A DNA stretch of 64,000 bases from Holothuria scabra (GCA_037179385.1 CM074196.1:31768486-31832485); one strand, 5' to 3'; positions 33,937-47,240 are shown, counted from the stretch's first letter. Notes: a model not told the origin generated them from the sequence alone. Numbers and translations: made by a program.

Positions 33937-34059
33937 TCCGAGCCATGGGCGTCCGCAGAAAAAAGTCGGGGGTGGGGGGGGGGGGCAAAATTTCTAGACG
34001 GGGGAAAAACCTCCGAGTCACCATGAATTGCCCTTACGTGCGGACGCCCATGGTCCGAG
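33937..34059. mobile_element. 111-bp MITE with CCATGGGCGTCCGCA ends
   Basis: Perfect 15-bp inverted repeat CCATGGGCGTCCGCA (33943-33957) and TGCGGACGCCCATGG (34039-34053). TCCGAG flanks both sides (33937-33942, 34054-34059), a 6-bp target duplication. The interior has a G-rich run and is otherwise featureless. Confidence 0.7.
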
Positions 34060-34676
34060 CCGCTACAGTGGCGTTTCCGTAGAATTTTCTTCATGATAGG
34101 CTTTTAATTTTTAAATTATTTGTCTAAAAAAACAAAGTTTCGAGAGCTTTTTGAATGTCGCCGAAAAGCCTCAATCCGCACTCGGTAGATAACATTATGT
34201 AACAAGAACGATCTTCAGTCGAAGTGTTGTCTCGGATATATATTAACAGGCAACACAGGTTGTTCGATAGTTCCCCAAACATTCAAATTTCATTACATTA
34301 AACCGTGAATCTAAACTATTTTTTGAAATACAAGCTTCTTATCTGAAAGGACCCAAATTTTCGCAAATCACGTACGTAGTATAGCAGTGTTCAAACTCAA
34401 GAAAAACCAGATTTTTTTTATTTAAAACAAAATTGTTCTTGTTCGTAAAAAAGTGAAAAAGATTAGCATAAAAAATGTACCTTTTGGTCAATGGGGTTGG
34501 GCGAGGTGCATGGTCCAAAATTGTTCCAACCCCCCCCCCCACTTTCATATTTCTTCCTACGCCAATGCATAACTGCATTTTTACATAGTATCTTCGTAAA
34601 CCTGAAGCATTTCCAAACAGCAAATGATTGCAGGATACACTTTTGGTACATGTTAATTTCGTCAATTGCATTTTAC

Positions 34677-34943
34677 TATAGACGAATCCGGGCAGAACAG
34701 AAAGTGATGGTCTGATTTCAGTCGGCCATAACTGGGGTCCATCACCTTTTAATCGTTCGATTTTCTTGCTTACCTCTGTCATGGATGGTTGTACACTACA
34801 TTGTATCTTCATTCCTTCAATTTCACTGAATATGAGGGTTTGAAAGTCATGTAGACGATATATAAAGGCAATTTAAGGCTGATGGACCCCACTAATGGCT
34901 GCGCACAGTCACTAAAAACAAGCGCCAATCGGATTCGTCTATA
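34677..34943. mobile_element. MITE family F, copy 3
   Basis: Best preserved copy: TATAGACGAATCCGGGCAG at the left and CCAATCGGATTCGTCTATA at the right, 267 bp, with CGGCCATAACTGGGGTCCAT and GATGGACCCCACTAATGGCT inside. Confidence 0.8.
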
Positions 34944-36314
34944 GCAACAAATGATAAACGCCAGAACTATGTCCGACAACCTTTTGTAATTGGCAGTTTG
35001 AAGATTGGGTTGTTGACATTGTGATGATATTATTTAGTTTGAACGATGTAAATTCAAATTATACTCTAACGTTTGTGAACCTCTCTGCTTGGTTAATTGG
35101 TTGAATGTTGACGTGAACAGAAACGAAATACAATGTTGTATATACATTACATAGCAGGCAATACAGGTTAGGCAATGCTGTTTGTCCAGGCAAGTTGTTT
35201 TGGCAACTTGTTTCGACACATGTGTCCTGAAAATGTTTGCAATGTAGGCTACACAATGTTTTCCTCAGAGGAAATGTTCTACATTCAATGAAAATACTAC
35301 GTGTCGAGAACGCTCAGTATGGCTTTTAAAGTACACTGGCCAAGAATAGGCTATCTGAAGTTTGTTTAACATATTAAGCATATGTTTACAAGCGGAAGTA
35401 AAGCACTTGACATATTTGCAAGGTCTACCTTTTTACTTTGTTCAAAATTCAGAACTTGGCACAAAACAATAGAGTGTTAAAGAAGTTAATGAGAATGAAT
35501 AGTTTTTACAAGATTTGACTAACCAAGTTATAAATCAGTGAGTGGCATATAGTAGACTAAGTTGTTATTGGTAATTTAAGTAGAGACGTGCTAAACTGCT
35601 CGTCCAATCATTAATCAAACCACCAAATTTTGATTGTTCTTATTTTGTATTTATTTGTTTTTAAATTATTTATTTATATTTTGTTATCCTTTTTGCGTCC
35701 TAGATTGAGACGGTTTTGCTCATAATTTAAAAAAGGTCTGATTATAACGAACATTTTAAACCCAATTGCATTGCTACGTTATCAGTTTAGTCGTTGAACG
35801 TTCACCTTAATGTAGAACATACGGTGATTATCGAAGTTTGGCCAATTGTCACAATGTGAAGAAAACATTTATTACTGGAAATATTGGGTAAATTTCAAAG
35901 AGTAACCAAATGCACTGCTTCAACCGTCAGACCGTTTATTACAGAAGCCTCTTTACGATACTTCCAGAATATGCATGCGTACCGGACAGTCAAGATAAGC
36001 TGGCGGATTATTTTACTTGCCATGGAATTAACAAATTAGATACAGAAAAAAATGCCAGGTGATATTAAAAAAGCAAGAATGAGGCTTACATTATCGAAAA
36101 ATGGGTGACAATATGTTCCCTTTAAGCACGAACTTACTATTGCCGAATGGATGTAACGTATGGTTGGCTTTAAGTAAACATTACCAGTACTATGCCAGCA
36201 TGTGACATATCTTATTACACAGGAAGTCGGTTAAATGCTGATTTTAACGTGCTTGAAAGCGGACACGAAGGAACGAAAAAAAAAAAATCCAGAACCAAAA
36301 CAGAAAATGAGGAT

Positions 36315-36575
36315 AAACAAAAAGACAAAACGTTTTACAATGATAATATAACATGGAAAACAAAAAGACAAAACGTTTTACAATGATAACATAACACGGA
36401 AAACAAAAAAGACAAGACGTTTTACAATGATAATATAACATGGAAAACAAAAAGACAAAACGTTTTACAATGATAACATAACACGGAAAACAAAAAAGAC
36501 AAGACGTTTTACAATGATAATATAATACGGAAAACAAAAAAGACAAAACGTTTTACAATGATAATATAATACGGA
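36315..36575. repeat. Tandem repeat, six units of 43-44 bp
   Basis: CGTTTTACAATGATAA starts at 36331, 36374, 36418, 36461, 36505 and 36549. Units alternate between ATATAACATGG and CATAACACGG variants, so an 87-bp dimer was probably amplified. The 100-residue minus-strand frame over it is a repeat artefact. Confidence 0.9.
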
Positions 36576-36665
36576 ATAAATTTCCAAAAGTGTGTTTGTA
36601 TTACTTCACTCATCTTCCCGTACATATGGCATTGTCTACTTTGTACGTGATACAGGCGATGCTTA

Positions 36666-36851
36666 AAGAGTACCTCAAGTCAAAAAGTTTAAAAATATAT
36701 ATAGTTAAGAGCATGAAAAATGAATTCTAACAGTCCAACTCCCATCTTCATATGGCATTCCTGAGCTGAGATATAAAATGATGTTTATGCACATAAAACA
36801 AATTGGTAGATTGCGCAATAATTTTGAACTTGTTGACTTGAGTACACTTTA
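36666..36851. mobile_element. MITE family B, copy 6 (short, both ends present)
   Basis: Ends TTAAAGAGTACCTCAAGTCA and TTGACTTGAGTACACTTTAA are inverted and the family body lies between. This copy defines the terminal repeat of family B. A TATATAT stretch follows the left end. Its right TTTAAAG is also the left end of family D copy 3. Confidence 0.75.
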
Positions 36852-37122
36852 AAGGGCAAAAGCGGCCACCCCAAACCTGTTTGGGCAACTGCAGCTAAAT
36901 CTCACAGATCTCTTCTTTTTCTCTCAAAATAATCTTTAATAATATTTTGGACTTGAATATTAGTGCATACCGATATTCAAGGTAAACCAAGCAATAGCTT
37001 CTAGTAAATTGCACATTTGAAGAGAAAACATATTGATTGTCACCTAACTCTCAATCTTGTCCATCACAAGACTGCAGTCTAATACACTACTTCAATTTAA
37101 GATGGCTGCTCCTTCCCTTTAA
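36849..37122. mobile_element. T2/Kolobok-like MITE family D, copy 3
   Basis: Ends TTTAAAGGGCAAAAGCGGCC and GGCTGCTCCTTCCCTTTAA. Shares GGTAAACCAAGCAATAGC, CACATTTGAAGAGAAAACA and CTACTTCAATTTAAGATGGC with copy 1 at 7095. Confidence 0.7.
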
Positions 37123-37889
37123 TTAAAAACATTTTGTACCTAGACTTTTTGGAAACAAAGTGATAGGTCCTTTGTCTTGTCTCCCAAGGAATTCTTCAAA
37201 ACCAGTGAAGCAGAAACCTCTATTTCGACGAAAGCTGCGCGCTTGACAGGGCATAACATACGAAAACACTTTTTATCTCCCTGTTTTTTTTTTTTTTTTA
37301 TTTTAGATCACGTTTTACACATATGAGATATATATTAAGCGTTCTCAAAATTCGTTTCGCAGACATTGAACAATCTCCACATCTGTCTATAAAAACTTAA
37401 ACAGGCCGTTGTCTCCTGTCTTCGGTGTCTTCACGTACAAAGATTACAAGATTCAGTGTGGTTCAATTCCACTGTACAATTAATTGTAAACCAGCTCTTC
37501 CGTCTGCATCTTTGTGTCATATCAATAAAAAATCGGATTGCTGTATTATATTAATTTAACAGGATTTGTAATAGCTGTTCGCGATACAAATTTCTTGAAA
37601 AAACCCCGGGCTTCAATGTCTAGCTTGATGTTGACGGTCCCGATTTATGCCTTTCCCTTTAGTGCAACTGTTGCTGTCAATCCAATCGGGGAAGTTAATG
37701 TAGCCCAGACCAGTGCTTCTCAACATTTATGATCCAATTAACCACTTAAAAACCATCCGTCATTCCCCAATAGCACTATAAATCATAAAATAACTAAAAA
37801 CTGGAACATGCTAGGAAGGTTTTGTTTCAAACCTAAATTAAAAAAAAAACACGTGCCAATGCCTGAATGCGCAATGGAGATGACATGGC

Positions 37890-38155
<266 letters not shown>

Positions 38156-39504
38156 ACCAGTTAACCCCCTAGTATTTCAATTTCGCTTCTGACGCTGCAC
38201 ATGAATCTCGGCTGAAAAGCACTGGCCTATACCCTGATTGAGTGTTTTGGTCCGTTGCTTAGAACTGCAAGCAATTGCATAGTCTTTACAGCATATGTCG
38301 AGTGTGTGTATCCATTTGTAATGCATATATTCTTTGAGTGAAGTCGATAAAGGTGCAAGAGTTACTCGTCCACAGAGTGGGCAATTTATTTCCGCCAAAG
38401 TGTGAGTTCATCGCGTTAATACCCGTAGGAGGGTATGGCATCATTTACATCATGGAATGATGTAAACATGTACTACACTCCCACGCACCCTCCTGAAACC
38501 GTAACTGGAGATTTTCTAGGAAGTTAATGACAATCTACTCACAACCTTGTACCATGTCGACAAAATTTGTAGTGCTTAGCCTACATAAAATCCAAAAATA
38601 TTGCCTTCATGGGGATACCATCCTCCGTGGGTTGTAAAATCCCAACTTTTTGAAGTGATAAGAGTATAATTAACTTGGCGTTACTCACAATATTATATAC
38701 AGACAACTCACAGGAGGTGAGGAAGTGTTTGCAGGTCCGTAGCAAAGCGGGAGAGGCAACAGGGAGGGAATAAAATTTTCCCCGAGGAGATAAACAATTA
38801 CCATTGCCTTAACTCAGTTAAGAATGTCACAACCCCCCAACCCCCTCCACACACACCCTCACAGACACCCACACAGAATTGACAGAGAATGCCCAAAAGC
38901 TTACCCTCCCTTCAGTATTTTGTCTGACGACTAGGTCTGCATGTATTTTACACTGAAAATGACGTTTCCGTCTCAATCCGCAAATTAACATTTGCTTATC
39001 CCACTGAGGGAGTTGCTGCTTAGCCTTAGTCTGATACTCGCCTCATACGCCACCCTTTGTACCTCGTCTAATAATATGGAGGCAATAATCTCTTTAAATA
39101 CTTCGCTCTCACGATGTGAAATCAGGGAGGTGTGATTAGAAATCAAGCTTGTAAATAAAATTCGTGCGCAATCGATAAGGAGAGGGAATTCAAGGGAGGT
39201 TAGCCAAGAGCGCATTAACAAAGCTTGAAAAAATATAGCCAAGAAAGCAAAATACTGTCAACTGTAGTGTAACGCTTGAGACACAAATATTGCACCATTT
39301 CGCATCTAGAGATCTTAAAAAACCAAGTATCTCCAAGGGGGACCCCGGCTATTATAAGCTCCCCTCACCCCGTGTCACGCTTTTTAAACTCCCTCCCAAG
39401 ACACAACTCAAACCTAAAATTTGTTAACTAGTGTAAGTAGTTTGCATCAGATATCTTGTGAAGTAAAATGTTAACTTATAGTCTTATACCATGGAGCTGC
39501 CACG

Positions 39505-39716
39505 ACTGCTTATACTTTTTCTTTCTCGTGACGTCACACCGACAGACAGCTTTTATCGGACACGCGTAGTCCGATGAAAACTGTCTGTCGATGTGACATG
39601 ACCAAGTAATAAGTGAAAATTTTCTTCGAGAGGTGGAGAAGATTTTAGTAAAAACTCACGAAAGTCGGATCAGAATCCTATCCGAATTTTTGTACTGTGT
39701 CCGTATCTCACATAGG
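39505..39716. mobile_element. MITE family J, copy 2 (partial)
   Basis: Central palindrome 39528-39600 with TGACGTCA at 39529-39536 and the decayed TGACATG opposite, CTTTTATCGGA / TCCGATGAAAA around CGCGT, and the right arm AAGTCGGATCAGAATCC. The left arm is lost. The pair of palindrome arms is preserved better than the ends. Confidence 0.65.
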
Positions 39717-41379
39717 CTAAATTATACTTTCGTACCGTTTTTTTTTTTTTTTTTTTGTTTTTTTTTTTGTGGTTTCTTGCATATTCTGTGATTATTATTG
39801 GTCATAGTGATAAGAGGAAGCGAGTATAAATCGTATTTATGTACAATTCAAGTAATCAGTTGTCTGAAAAACATCCCGTTACATTCAACACCACTTTTCC
39901 GAGGGCACTCTTTTCAATGAAGATACTGCATTCTTCCACAAAAATGTTTTTCCTTCCTATCTTCTACATTTCATATCTAATCATAAATAAATTTGAGCAA
40001 AATATTGACATTTACTGCTTACAACAAATGTTTCCTAATGGGTCCTACAATCGTTTCTGATAGGTCCTATTCGAGTTCAGGTACTCTGCAGATATATCGA
40101 TACAGCTGATTACGTCGGCTATACACATGCACGAAAATTTAATCTTCATTATTGCACGACCTCAACGATTGGTCAGTTTGACCGAACTTCCCGGTAAACA
40201 TCTCCCCACATCTTTTCCTAGAGTGTGAACAGAGAGCTGGGTGTAAATGACCCCCACCTCCAGAGATGAATTGCTGCTCCGGGTGGCTGTAAAATCACGC
40301 AGTTACCAGTCGGCAGAAGCTGTTGTTCTTACATCAAGACAGATAGAAAAGACTTTACTTCCTAACGAATTTCTTTTAAAAAATTCTATAGTTTTCTCTG
40401 CAAAGGGATGTAGGCCAAAATCGTCAGTTTAACTTAGTTGTCTACATACCCTTGCGACCACTGTCTACTTTTTTTCTTTCATTTGGTGCAGTTATCGCCT
40501 GTGGTGACAAAGTTAAAAACACAAAGTACAGATTTCCCATGATTTTCACTAAAAGTTATATGACCAGTTTCCCCGGTTGTTTTTAAAAATGACAACCACT
40601 TCCCCTGGCAACGGAAGTGACGTCGGTTGGTGGTATAACCCTATAACAAAATAGACATATTTCCTACGTGATGTCTGGTATATAGTGAAGGTATATAGGC
40701 CTTCTATTCAATGGTTCATGTATAGCTACGGTAGACCATGGACAAACGGCGTACATGGACATCACAGACAAAATTTAGCACCAAATGATCCCTGAAACAA
40801 CAATCTACATATGTCTGCGTGCCTGTAAGCTGTGTGAGTGTGTACTTGATGAGTTGGGATGGTTCAGCGTACCGGGATAGATGTGTCCTTGTGCAGCGTT
40901 CGGGGGGGGGGGGACTGGGGACAATTCCCTGCTTATATTTTAATTGGTAAGATATAATACCAAATGTCCCAAATGCGGATAGTTGCTATTTATAACACAA
41001 AACCAGATGAAAGGAATGATTTCCGTCACTTTTTGCCATATCACTTCCCTTCAGTTTTGACTCATCATTTTCATCTGGAATTATTTGTATACCATCAAAT
41101 ATTATTTCATAGCAGACAATTAAATGAAATTTGCAACGGTAATTCATTTTAAAGGGAAAAGTTCATATTAAACTTTCTGCACAGTTACACATTTAATATC
41201 AATCAATGGACTGAGCAATTGAACAATGCGTGTGTGGAAATTGTAATTCCTACTGTAGATGAAATCGATTCATTTAATCAAAGGATAGCAAAATCCAACA
41301 TTGTCAAAAACAGAAGTGAGAAGCAAATACAACTTTATGTATACCTTGCCGAGTAGCGCCACCAGCAGGTCAAAATTGG

Positions 41380-41580
41380 GGGAGGGAGGAGGGAAAATGT
41401 TGGGGTAGAAACCAAAGGCGAAGCGTTTGTTCCTGCGGGTGGAGTTTCATGACCCCCTTTGCGCCCCTGGTGGGATCTAGAGGTAGAGTCCCGTGGAGGA
41501 CCACCAGGTGAAGCTCTCGGAAGCCCCAAGGTTTTCCGCACATCTCTCGGTGAAAATAAAGTCCCAGGAGAGATTTATCT
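41380..41580. repeat. Unclassified repeat shared with 27595-27720
   Basis: AAGCGTTTGTTCCTGCGGGTGG, GCACATCTCTCGGTGAAAAT and AAGTCCCAGGAGAGATTTAT resemble AGCGATCGTTCCTGTAGGTG, GCACATATCTGGATGAAAAA and AAGTCTCTAGAGAGGTATAT at 27616-27716. Ends are not defined. Confidence 0.4.
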
Positions 41581-41629
41581 TTTGGGTTGACCTATATCAC
41601 CTGACCTGACTAGGGGGTATACTGTGAGG

Positions 41630-41826
41630 GGCAAGGAAAAATTATTCCAGCCCCTCCGCAAACCCTCAAAATTAATCCTCATCCAGAAGCAATTATCCGG
41701 TTCATTGCTTCAGGGTGAGTATACAAGATCCCATTGTAAAACCAAAACAGCTGAACTGAGTCCTTTGAAAATTTCTGTAAATCCCTGCAAAAATTGTAGT
41801 TTGGGGTGAGAGGATTGGCCCTTTAG
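41630..41826. mobile_element. T2/Kolobok-like MITE family C, copy 4 (decayed)
   Basis: Right end AAATTGTAGTTTGGGGTGAG, AGGATTGGCCCTTTAGAG and inner TCATTGCTTCAGGGTGAGTA match copies 1-3; the left half is shortened. Confidence 0.6.
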
Positions 41827-42792
41827 AGCAAGTTTTTTTTCTATGGTAACGTCAGAGAGCCACACAAAAAATTATTCAAGCATGAATATGTATTGTGCAA
41901 ACGCCCTTATAACCAGTGTTCAGTATTTCTTTGATACCGGTACCCATCGGCACTGTTAAGTTTCTGCTTGAACCGTTTATTTCCCAAGCTTTCAAGTTTT
42001 GGAAGTAGGCACATTTTTATAAAGCTTTTCAGAATAGGAAAAGCTCAGCCAAAGAAAACAACAAAATACTTGAAAGATTTTTCCTAATGCGACTGGCATA
42101 AGACACTATGTACTTGCTTCAAGTCATCTTATGGTGGTCATTATCAATAGCTATAACTTTAGAATAAGGCGAGATGAAGCCGTTTGCAGCTACTTCCGTG
42201 CTGGTTTCTAAATTTCTAAATTCCATTTTATTTGCCATGGTGATTAACTCTAAATTGAGTGAAACTTATAAGTCTACGGAGAAAGAAATCTCACCTTGAA
42301 AAGGGACTTACGGACACTGTGCAATACTTTCCAAGACCACGCGAGCAACTCATGTGATCGATAACACGGGCCAGTCCAGGAAATTTAAAATATATTTGTA
42401 CCATGAGAGGGGTTGTCAGGGTTGTTGTCGTATCGGATTTTTTTTTTTTTTTTCAAGAAAAGGGCATTTTTTGCAGCTTAATCTTTGGGAATCCATTAGC
42501 GCTCCCACCACCCATTTACTGAAGAGTTTGTGTTTTTCAGCTTCACGACTCGTTGTCTAATAATTACATTATTGGACCAAAAACAGTTTCCTGTCGTCTG
42601 GATATTTTAACACGCAGCACACAAAATCAAGAACGGAGTCGGCCATCTTGTAAAGGTACTAACAAATAATGAGTTGGCGTCTTAGCGAGTGGTTTTGTTA
42701 AAAAAAGCCGGTCGATAGTTAGCAGAGTGATACGGCCCAGATTCCAACCTATTGGTTCAAGTCGAGCCGGCCACGGCCTTTTCCTCATTTGT

Positions 42793-43066
42793 GACTCACT
42801 GGCTTGTTTTCTTTTTTTTTTTTTTTTTTTAAGGAAGAACTTTATTCCCATCTTGAAAATATATACATATGTACATATATATAAAACATAGGTTGGAAAA
42901 TAAATATAATACTTACAAATATTTACGAATTAATTAATTAATTAATTAATTAATTAATTCAACTTACAGTATCATTACATTAACATCATAATTCAATTCA
43001 CTTATACATCACATTTTAAATTGGAAGGAAGAAATCTTCTTTTCTTGACTCACTGGCTTGTTTTCT
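42793..43066 (-). mobile_element. LINE-type 3' end or retrocopy inserted in the SINE, with 20-bp target duplication
   Basis: GACTCACTGGCTTGTTTTCT occurs at 42793-42812 and identically at 43047-43066. Between them, on the minus strand, lies a 234-bp body that ends AATAAAGTTCTTCCTT (AATAAA at 42841-42846) and a poly-A of 18 (42813-42830). These are the marks of target-primed reverse transcription. The body has an (AATT)n run and no coding sequence, so it may be a 5'-truncated LINE end. Confidence 0.85.
42930..42960. repeat. (AATT)n microsatellite
   Basis: About seven AATT units inside the inserted retroelement body. Confidence 0.9.
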
Positions 43067-45568
43067 ACTCCATTGCTTATGGCACGACGGCAGTAGGTTC
43101 CTTTTTTAGAGTCTTTGGTATGAACCGACCTGGGAAGCGAACCCGGGCCTTCCGCGTGAGAGGCGGATGCTCTTCCTGTTAGACCAAACACATGGTCTGT
43201 CGAGAACAAAATATGTACTATAGTATGGAACAGAGACAGTATACATGGTGGCATAGCCATTGAAGTACTACCTGGTATATAGCAAAACATTACGTACATG
43301 CCTGCAGTGTAATCTGTGATAAATGATCGTTTTATTCACGGATGAAATGTCTGGTTACAGTTTCTTAACGTGGAAGTTTCGGATGAGCATTCTCCGTGGT
43401 ATAAGTCTATCTAATCTCTATTAAACATCTGGTACAGTAAACATATTCCCTAAAAAGGGAATGCCCGGACCGATGCTGTGATTGGCTGATTGTAGAGAGT
43501 TATTTCAAGAGGGGTGGAAAAAATAAAAATAAAGATATGGTTTAACTATAGGAGGACAAAGGGGTAGAGGTCGTGACTGCATGTGATGTGCACCAATTAA
43601 AGATATCGCTTAACCGGATTACCTAAAACCCTATTTCAGTGTTTTGAGTTTTGGTATTTGCTCCAGTGCTAGAAACGAGTGACCGTGTTTAAAATGACAC
43701 ATCGACAAGGGCAAATATTGGCGTGAAACTATGGATGGAAATGTGATGTACATTGTACTATGATTTACACGGTATTCATCCTATGTTGAAAGTACATTAA
43801 AGTAAACCAAAAATTATTAAACGGGTTTATAAGAAGAATGATATTTTAAGGGGCACCATATTGAGTTGATATCGATAACTTGGAAGATACTACCACGTGA
43901 CAATAGCCATCTTTAGTCCATCATTAATGAAGTCTCACATCTATAAAAGTCAAACAAAGCGATATTTTTTAGTATTTGGCTTGGAACGATTGTGCGTATA
44001 ATTTGAACAAGTGTCTGGTTACGAATGTCCGAAAACTGAATTGAATCGTTAATTACTCAATAATGGATCATTTATTTTGTAAATGTGTGATATGTCCATA
44101 GTCTAAGTTTGACCATTTGTAGTCATTAATATTCCTATGTGAAGAAAAGTTGACTTCGTGAATTTCACTAACTTAAATGTACCGCTTTAATAAAAGAGAA
44201 ATATTGCGTTTGTTCTGCAAGAAAATTTCATCCTTTTAAAACCAATATTCCTGGCAAAGGGTGATAGATTATCAAAAAGAAGGCAATATGGCAGCCTTCT
44301 TTTCAAGAAATAAATTTCCCAGGGATAGACCTTCAGTTGTTTATTGCTCAAGAATAATTTGTTCACCCAAACTTTCAACATTTAAAATGATGCAGCATCC
44401 ATGGCTCTTCTTGCGCATGGCATTTTGAAGAGATGTAGCTATTGCTGGGGTTTGTGATTAAGACCGAATTGTTAGATAGTCTCTGAGCCATTTTCTTTGT
44501 TCTCTTTGTCTGTTTGTTGTAGCATTCTAAACACAACATTTCCCTTTATATACTTAGAAGATTTTTCCCCTGACTAAGTGGACCTGACAGTAGTTTATCT
44601 CAAATTTGTTTTTCTATATGAAACTAATAATGAAAGGAAAAATGTACTGCTGTAACTGGTACGAGGCGCGATAGTCTGTCCTGGAAATGACTTTCTAGCG
44701 TCGAAGTACTTTCATATTATTAAATACTGTGGACAGCAAAAGCTTTTCACCAGGAAGTCAATGCTCTTGCTATGTAAACTAAGATGTTGATCTTGAGGAA
44801 ATATTGAAGGATGCAAAAAATTTATTTAACAACAAATAAAGGTCATATTTGGCAACACTTACCAACCACGTTGAAATGTGCAAACGTTGTTGTATATCGG
44901 GGGTGCTGAAGGGACGGGTTTCATCAATTATATTATAGCTTTAAACCAGCATAATTTCAAATACATTTCGTAGTATCCTGTTTTGAGTCCATTACTACAC
45001 TCTGTTAAAAATCGCTGTAAATTAACAAAATTTTAGGATAGGCAGATGGGCCTGCATTAAGATAACAGAAAATTTTTGGCAAACACTTGCCAATGTTTTT
45101 CTCTATCCTTTACGTATCTTTTTTTTTTTTTTTGGTTTTAGCTCACACATGTACACATGTGTGAGGTTATCAAATGGGGCAGATGGCGTCAACTTTTTAA
45201 CAGAAGTATTCTTCTTCCCCATTTTTTGAGATTTGGGGCTGAAATTTTGGTGAATGATTGCTTTGGAGGGGAGCATTCATACCCACCTACTTACATTCTA
45301 ATAAATGAAATTTAAGTTGTGTTTTACAGCTGTTTTTTAGGGGTGAGTTCATTATGCCTGCTGAGCAGTTAGTTGTTTATTTATTGCACTAATAGCAGTG
45401 TGCTTGGTTGTGTGTTCAGTTCTTATCTTGCACACATATGCAGGCTATTGAACCTGGTTCACGTTACAGCTGGTTGAACAAAGCATTCACAGTACTGTCA
45501 CTGTATGCTTGTGTAGGTGGTCTCATAATCAGTTGTGGTCAGCTAGTGTGGGGCTAATAAGTTGTAAC

Positions 45569-45642
45569 CAGGGAGTAACTTACAACAGACCCTGTTGCAA
45601 CCTATCTTAGGGCCGTGTTAATAACACCTCCCTGCTTATCTG
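45569..45642. repeat. CAGGGAG...CTCCCTG short inverted structure
   Basis: Begins CAGGGAGTAACTTACAACAG and ends GTTAATAACACCTCCCTG. The ends match the tiny hairpins at 13514 and 17635, but the flanks do not match each other. Confidence 0.3.
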
Positions 45643-46377
45643 TTACAGAGTTGCCTTTCACTCTGTTCTGTTCAGTTTATCATGAATTGGCCAAGTCAAG
45701 CAATAAAAACATAACTGTTTGAGTTCAATAAACACAAAACAGTAGGAACTTCTTGAGTCTCTGTGTTTTATTTTAATCAGTACAGAGCCATGCAGTGTTA
45801 ACTTGTGGATTTATAGGTGCAACTAAATGTACTTTGCAATACCTGAGCAGTTTACAGGTACACCATCCATAAGTTATTAATTTTATCTTACTGCCTAATG
45901 CCTTTAAGAATACACAATCCATGCTTTCATGATTTGATAAAATACACAGTGATATTTAGATCTACCATAAAGCTATTTCAGATGTAGATCTACTTGCAAA
46001 ATCACAAATGTTTTGTCTTCACTATTCTTTGCTTCCTTGCATTTAATTTTGTAATGTAAAGAGGTTTAGGAAACAGATAACAGATAAAATTTGGTTCAAC
46101 TCTGAGTTTCTCTTTTTAACAGACAAAACAGGTTGTGTGAGCTTCACAACAGCATTGCTGTTCTAGTTGTTCTTTAAAGTTACTGAAATTTTTGACAGCG
46201 TAGTGATTTTATTACACCAAGAGTTTGTGCACATCCTTGAAATGTGAAATGTACAATATATTCTGTGCCACCCATCCCACACAGTTGTGTAGTACGTAAA
46301 ACATTGCCATTATGAAATAAAATTAATGTGAACGTAGGACAAGATTTCCAGAAGAGCGACTGGACTGCAGGAGGTGA

Positions 46378-46500
46378 ATTTAGTTGGGACACTATGCTTT
46401 TTCTGAAGTCCCCCGACTCTCTGGCATAGCCGTTCGGCGAAAACCAAACTATCATGAAACTGCTTTCGAAAGAAACCATGTCCACTACAGGACAAGTTAA
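46378..46500 (-). mobile_element. U2-derived SINE body, headless copy fused to a family D end
   Basis: CTTTTTCTGAAGTCCCCCGA, CTCTCTGGCATAGCCGTTCG, GAAACTGCTTTCGAAAGAAA and CACTACAGGACAA follow the family order. From 46494 the sequence continues as AGTTTGGGGCGACTGCTCTT, which looks like a family D terminus ending in TTTTAAAG. Confidence 0.5.
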
Positions 46501-46825
46501 GTTTGGGGCGACTGCTCTTGCTCTTTTAAAGACAGTCACTCACTCTTCACCCCTATTCTATACAGTTTGATAGGTGGTAGGGACATTTTAAAATCGGTAA
46601 TACTCTTGACTGACATCATATTTTAAGCATGCGAGCAGTTCGTGATACACAATAGGTATATACCGGAAGTGGTCTAATTACACAACCGATAGCCACGTAG
46701 CGTACGTCTAACCTTTGTAGTTACTAACGTTTAGTAGAAAGAAGCTTTACGAACGGGAAAACTTTCTTCCGCTTCGCATGCTAATTTTCAAGAATCCAGC
46801 CTGTCCAATATCACACTGTAAAGAA

Positions 46826-47240
46826 GCAAAGTCGTAGCCAGACGACGTTCTGAAGGGGCTAATTTTTCCAGTAGGACGAGAATCTTTTCAGAGGGGCAAA
46901 TGTGCAAAATTTGATTGATTCAATGGCAAACTTCAAATCTCTTAAGGGAGAGCATTTTTGAAGGGGATTATCGGTCAGTAAAAAAGACTCACTCGTTGCA
47001 CATATTAAATGACTGGTTGAACCGTGGTCTACAGAAGGTATTTTGTATGCTATCGTAGCCAAGTGTGACCTGCCGTTTTAAGAAATATTGCAGGTACTGA
47101 ATTTTTTGTGAGGGGTCAAGGGAAATTTTTGCCCGAATAATGGCACCATTTATCAATGTTTTGCCCAAATGGACCAAATGATTTTACCCAAATTGGGAGG
47201 GCGATCCCCCTCCCCTGCAGCCCCGCCTCGTACGCCTATG
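46826..47240. mobile_element. Possible hAT-like family N element
   Basis: Ends AAAGTCGTAGCCAGACG and CGCCTCGTACGCCTATG are roughly inverted; CGATCCCCCTCCCCTGCAGC before the right end is the usual C-rich sub-terminus. No target duplication was found. Confidence 0.35.

Larger units (their letters stand above)
42705..43200 (-). mobile_element. tRNA-Glu-derived SINE, split by a later insertion
   Basis: The head at 43122-43192 resembles tRNA-Glu: GGTCTAACAGG as A-box region, a 7-nt loop CTCTCAC with CTC at the anticodon place (43158-43160), and B-box GGTTCGCTTCC (43133-43143). Then follow GGTTCATACCAAAGACTCTA, AAACAAGCCAGTGAGTC and, after the insertion, GGAAAAGGCCGTGGCCGGCT at 42705-42812. Not a working tRNA: the acceptor stem is absent. 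Confidence 0.75.

Noticed and set aside
34339..34812. Longest frame in the window (157 codons, minus strand)
   Set aside because: It crosses a C run and a family F MITE end, has no recognisable domain, and lies in integrin intron 1 without supporting splice structure.
36244..36546. 100-codon minus-strand frame with repeated CYVIIVKRFVF motifs that looks membrane-like
   Set aside because: It is the 43-44-bp tandem repeat read through; hydrophobicity follows from the AT-rich unit.
43122..43192. tRNA-Glu(CTC) gene on the minus strand
   Set aside because: Anticodon loop and B box are tRNA-like, but the acceptor stem is missing and the sequence continues into a shared SINE body.
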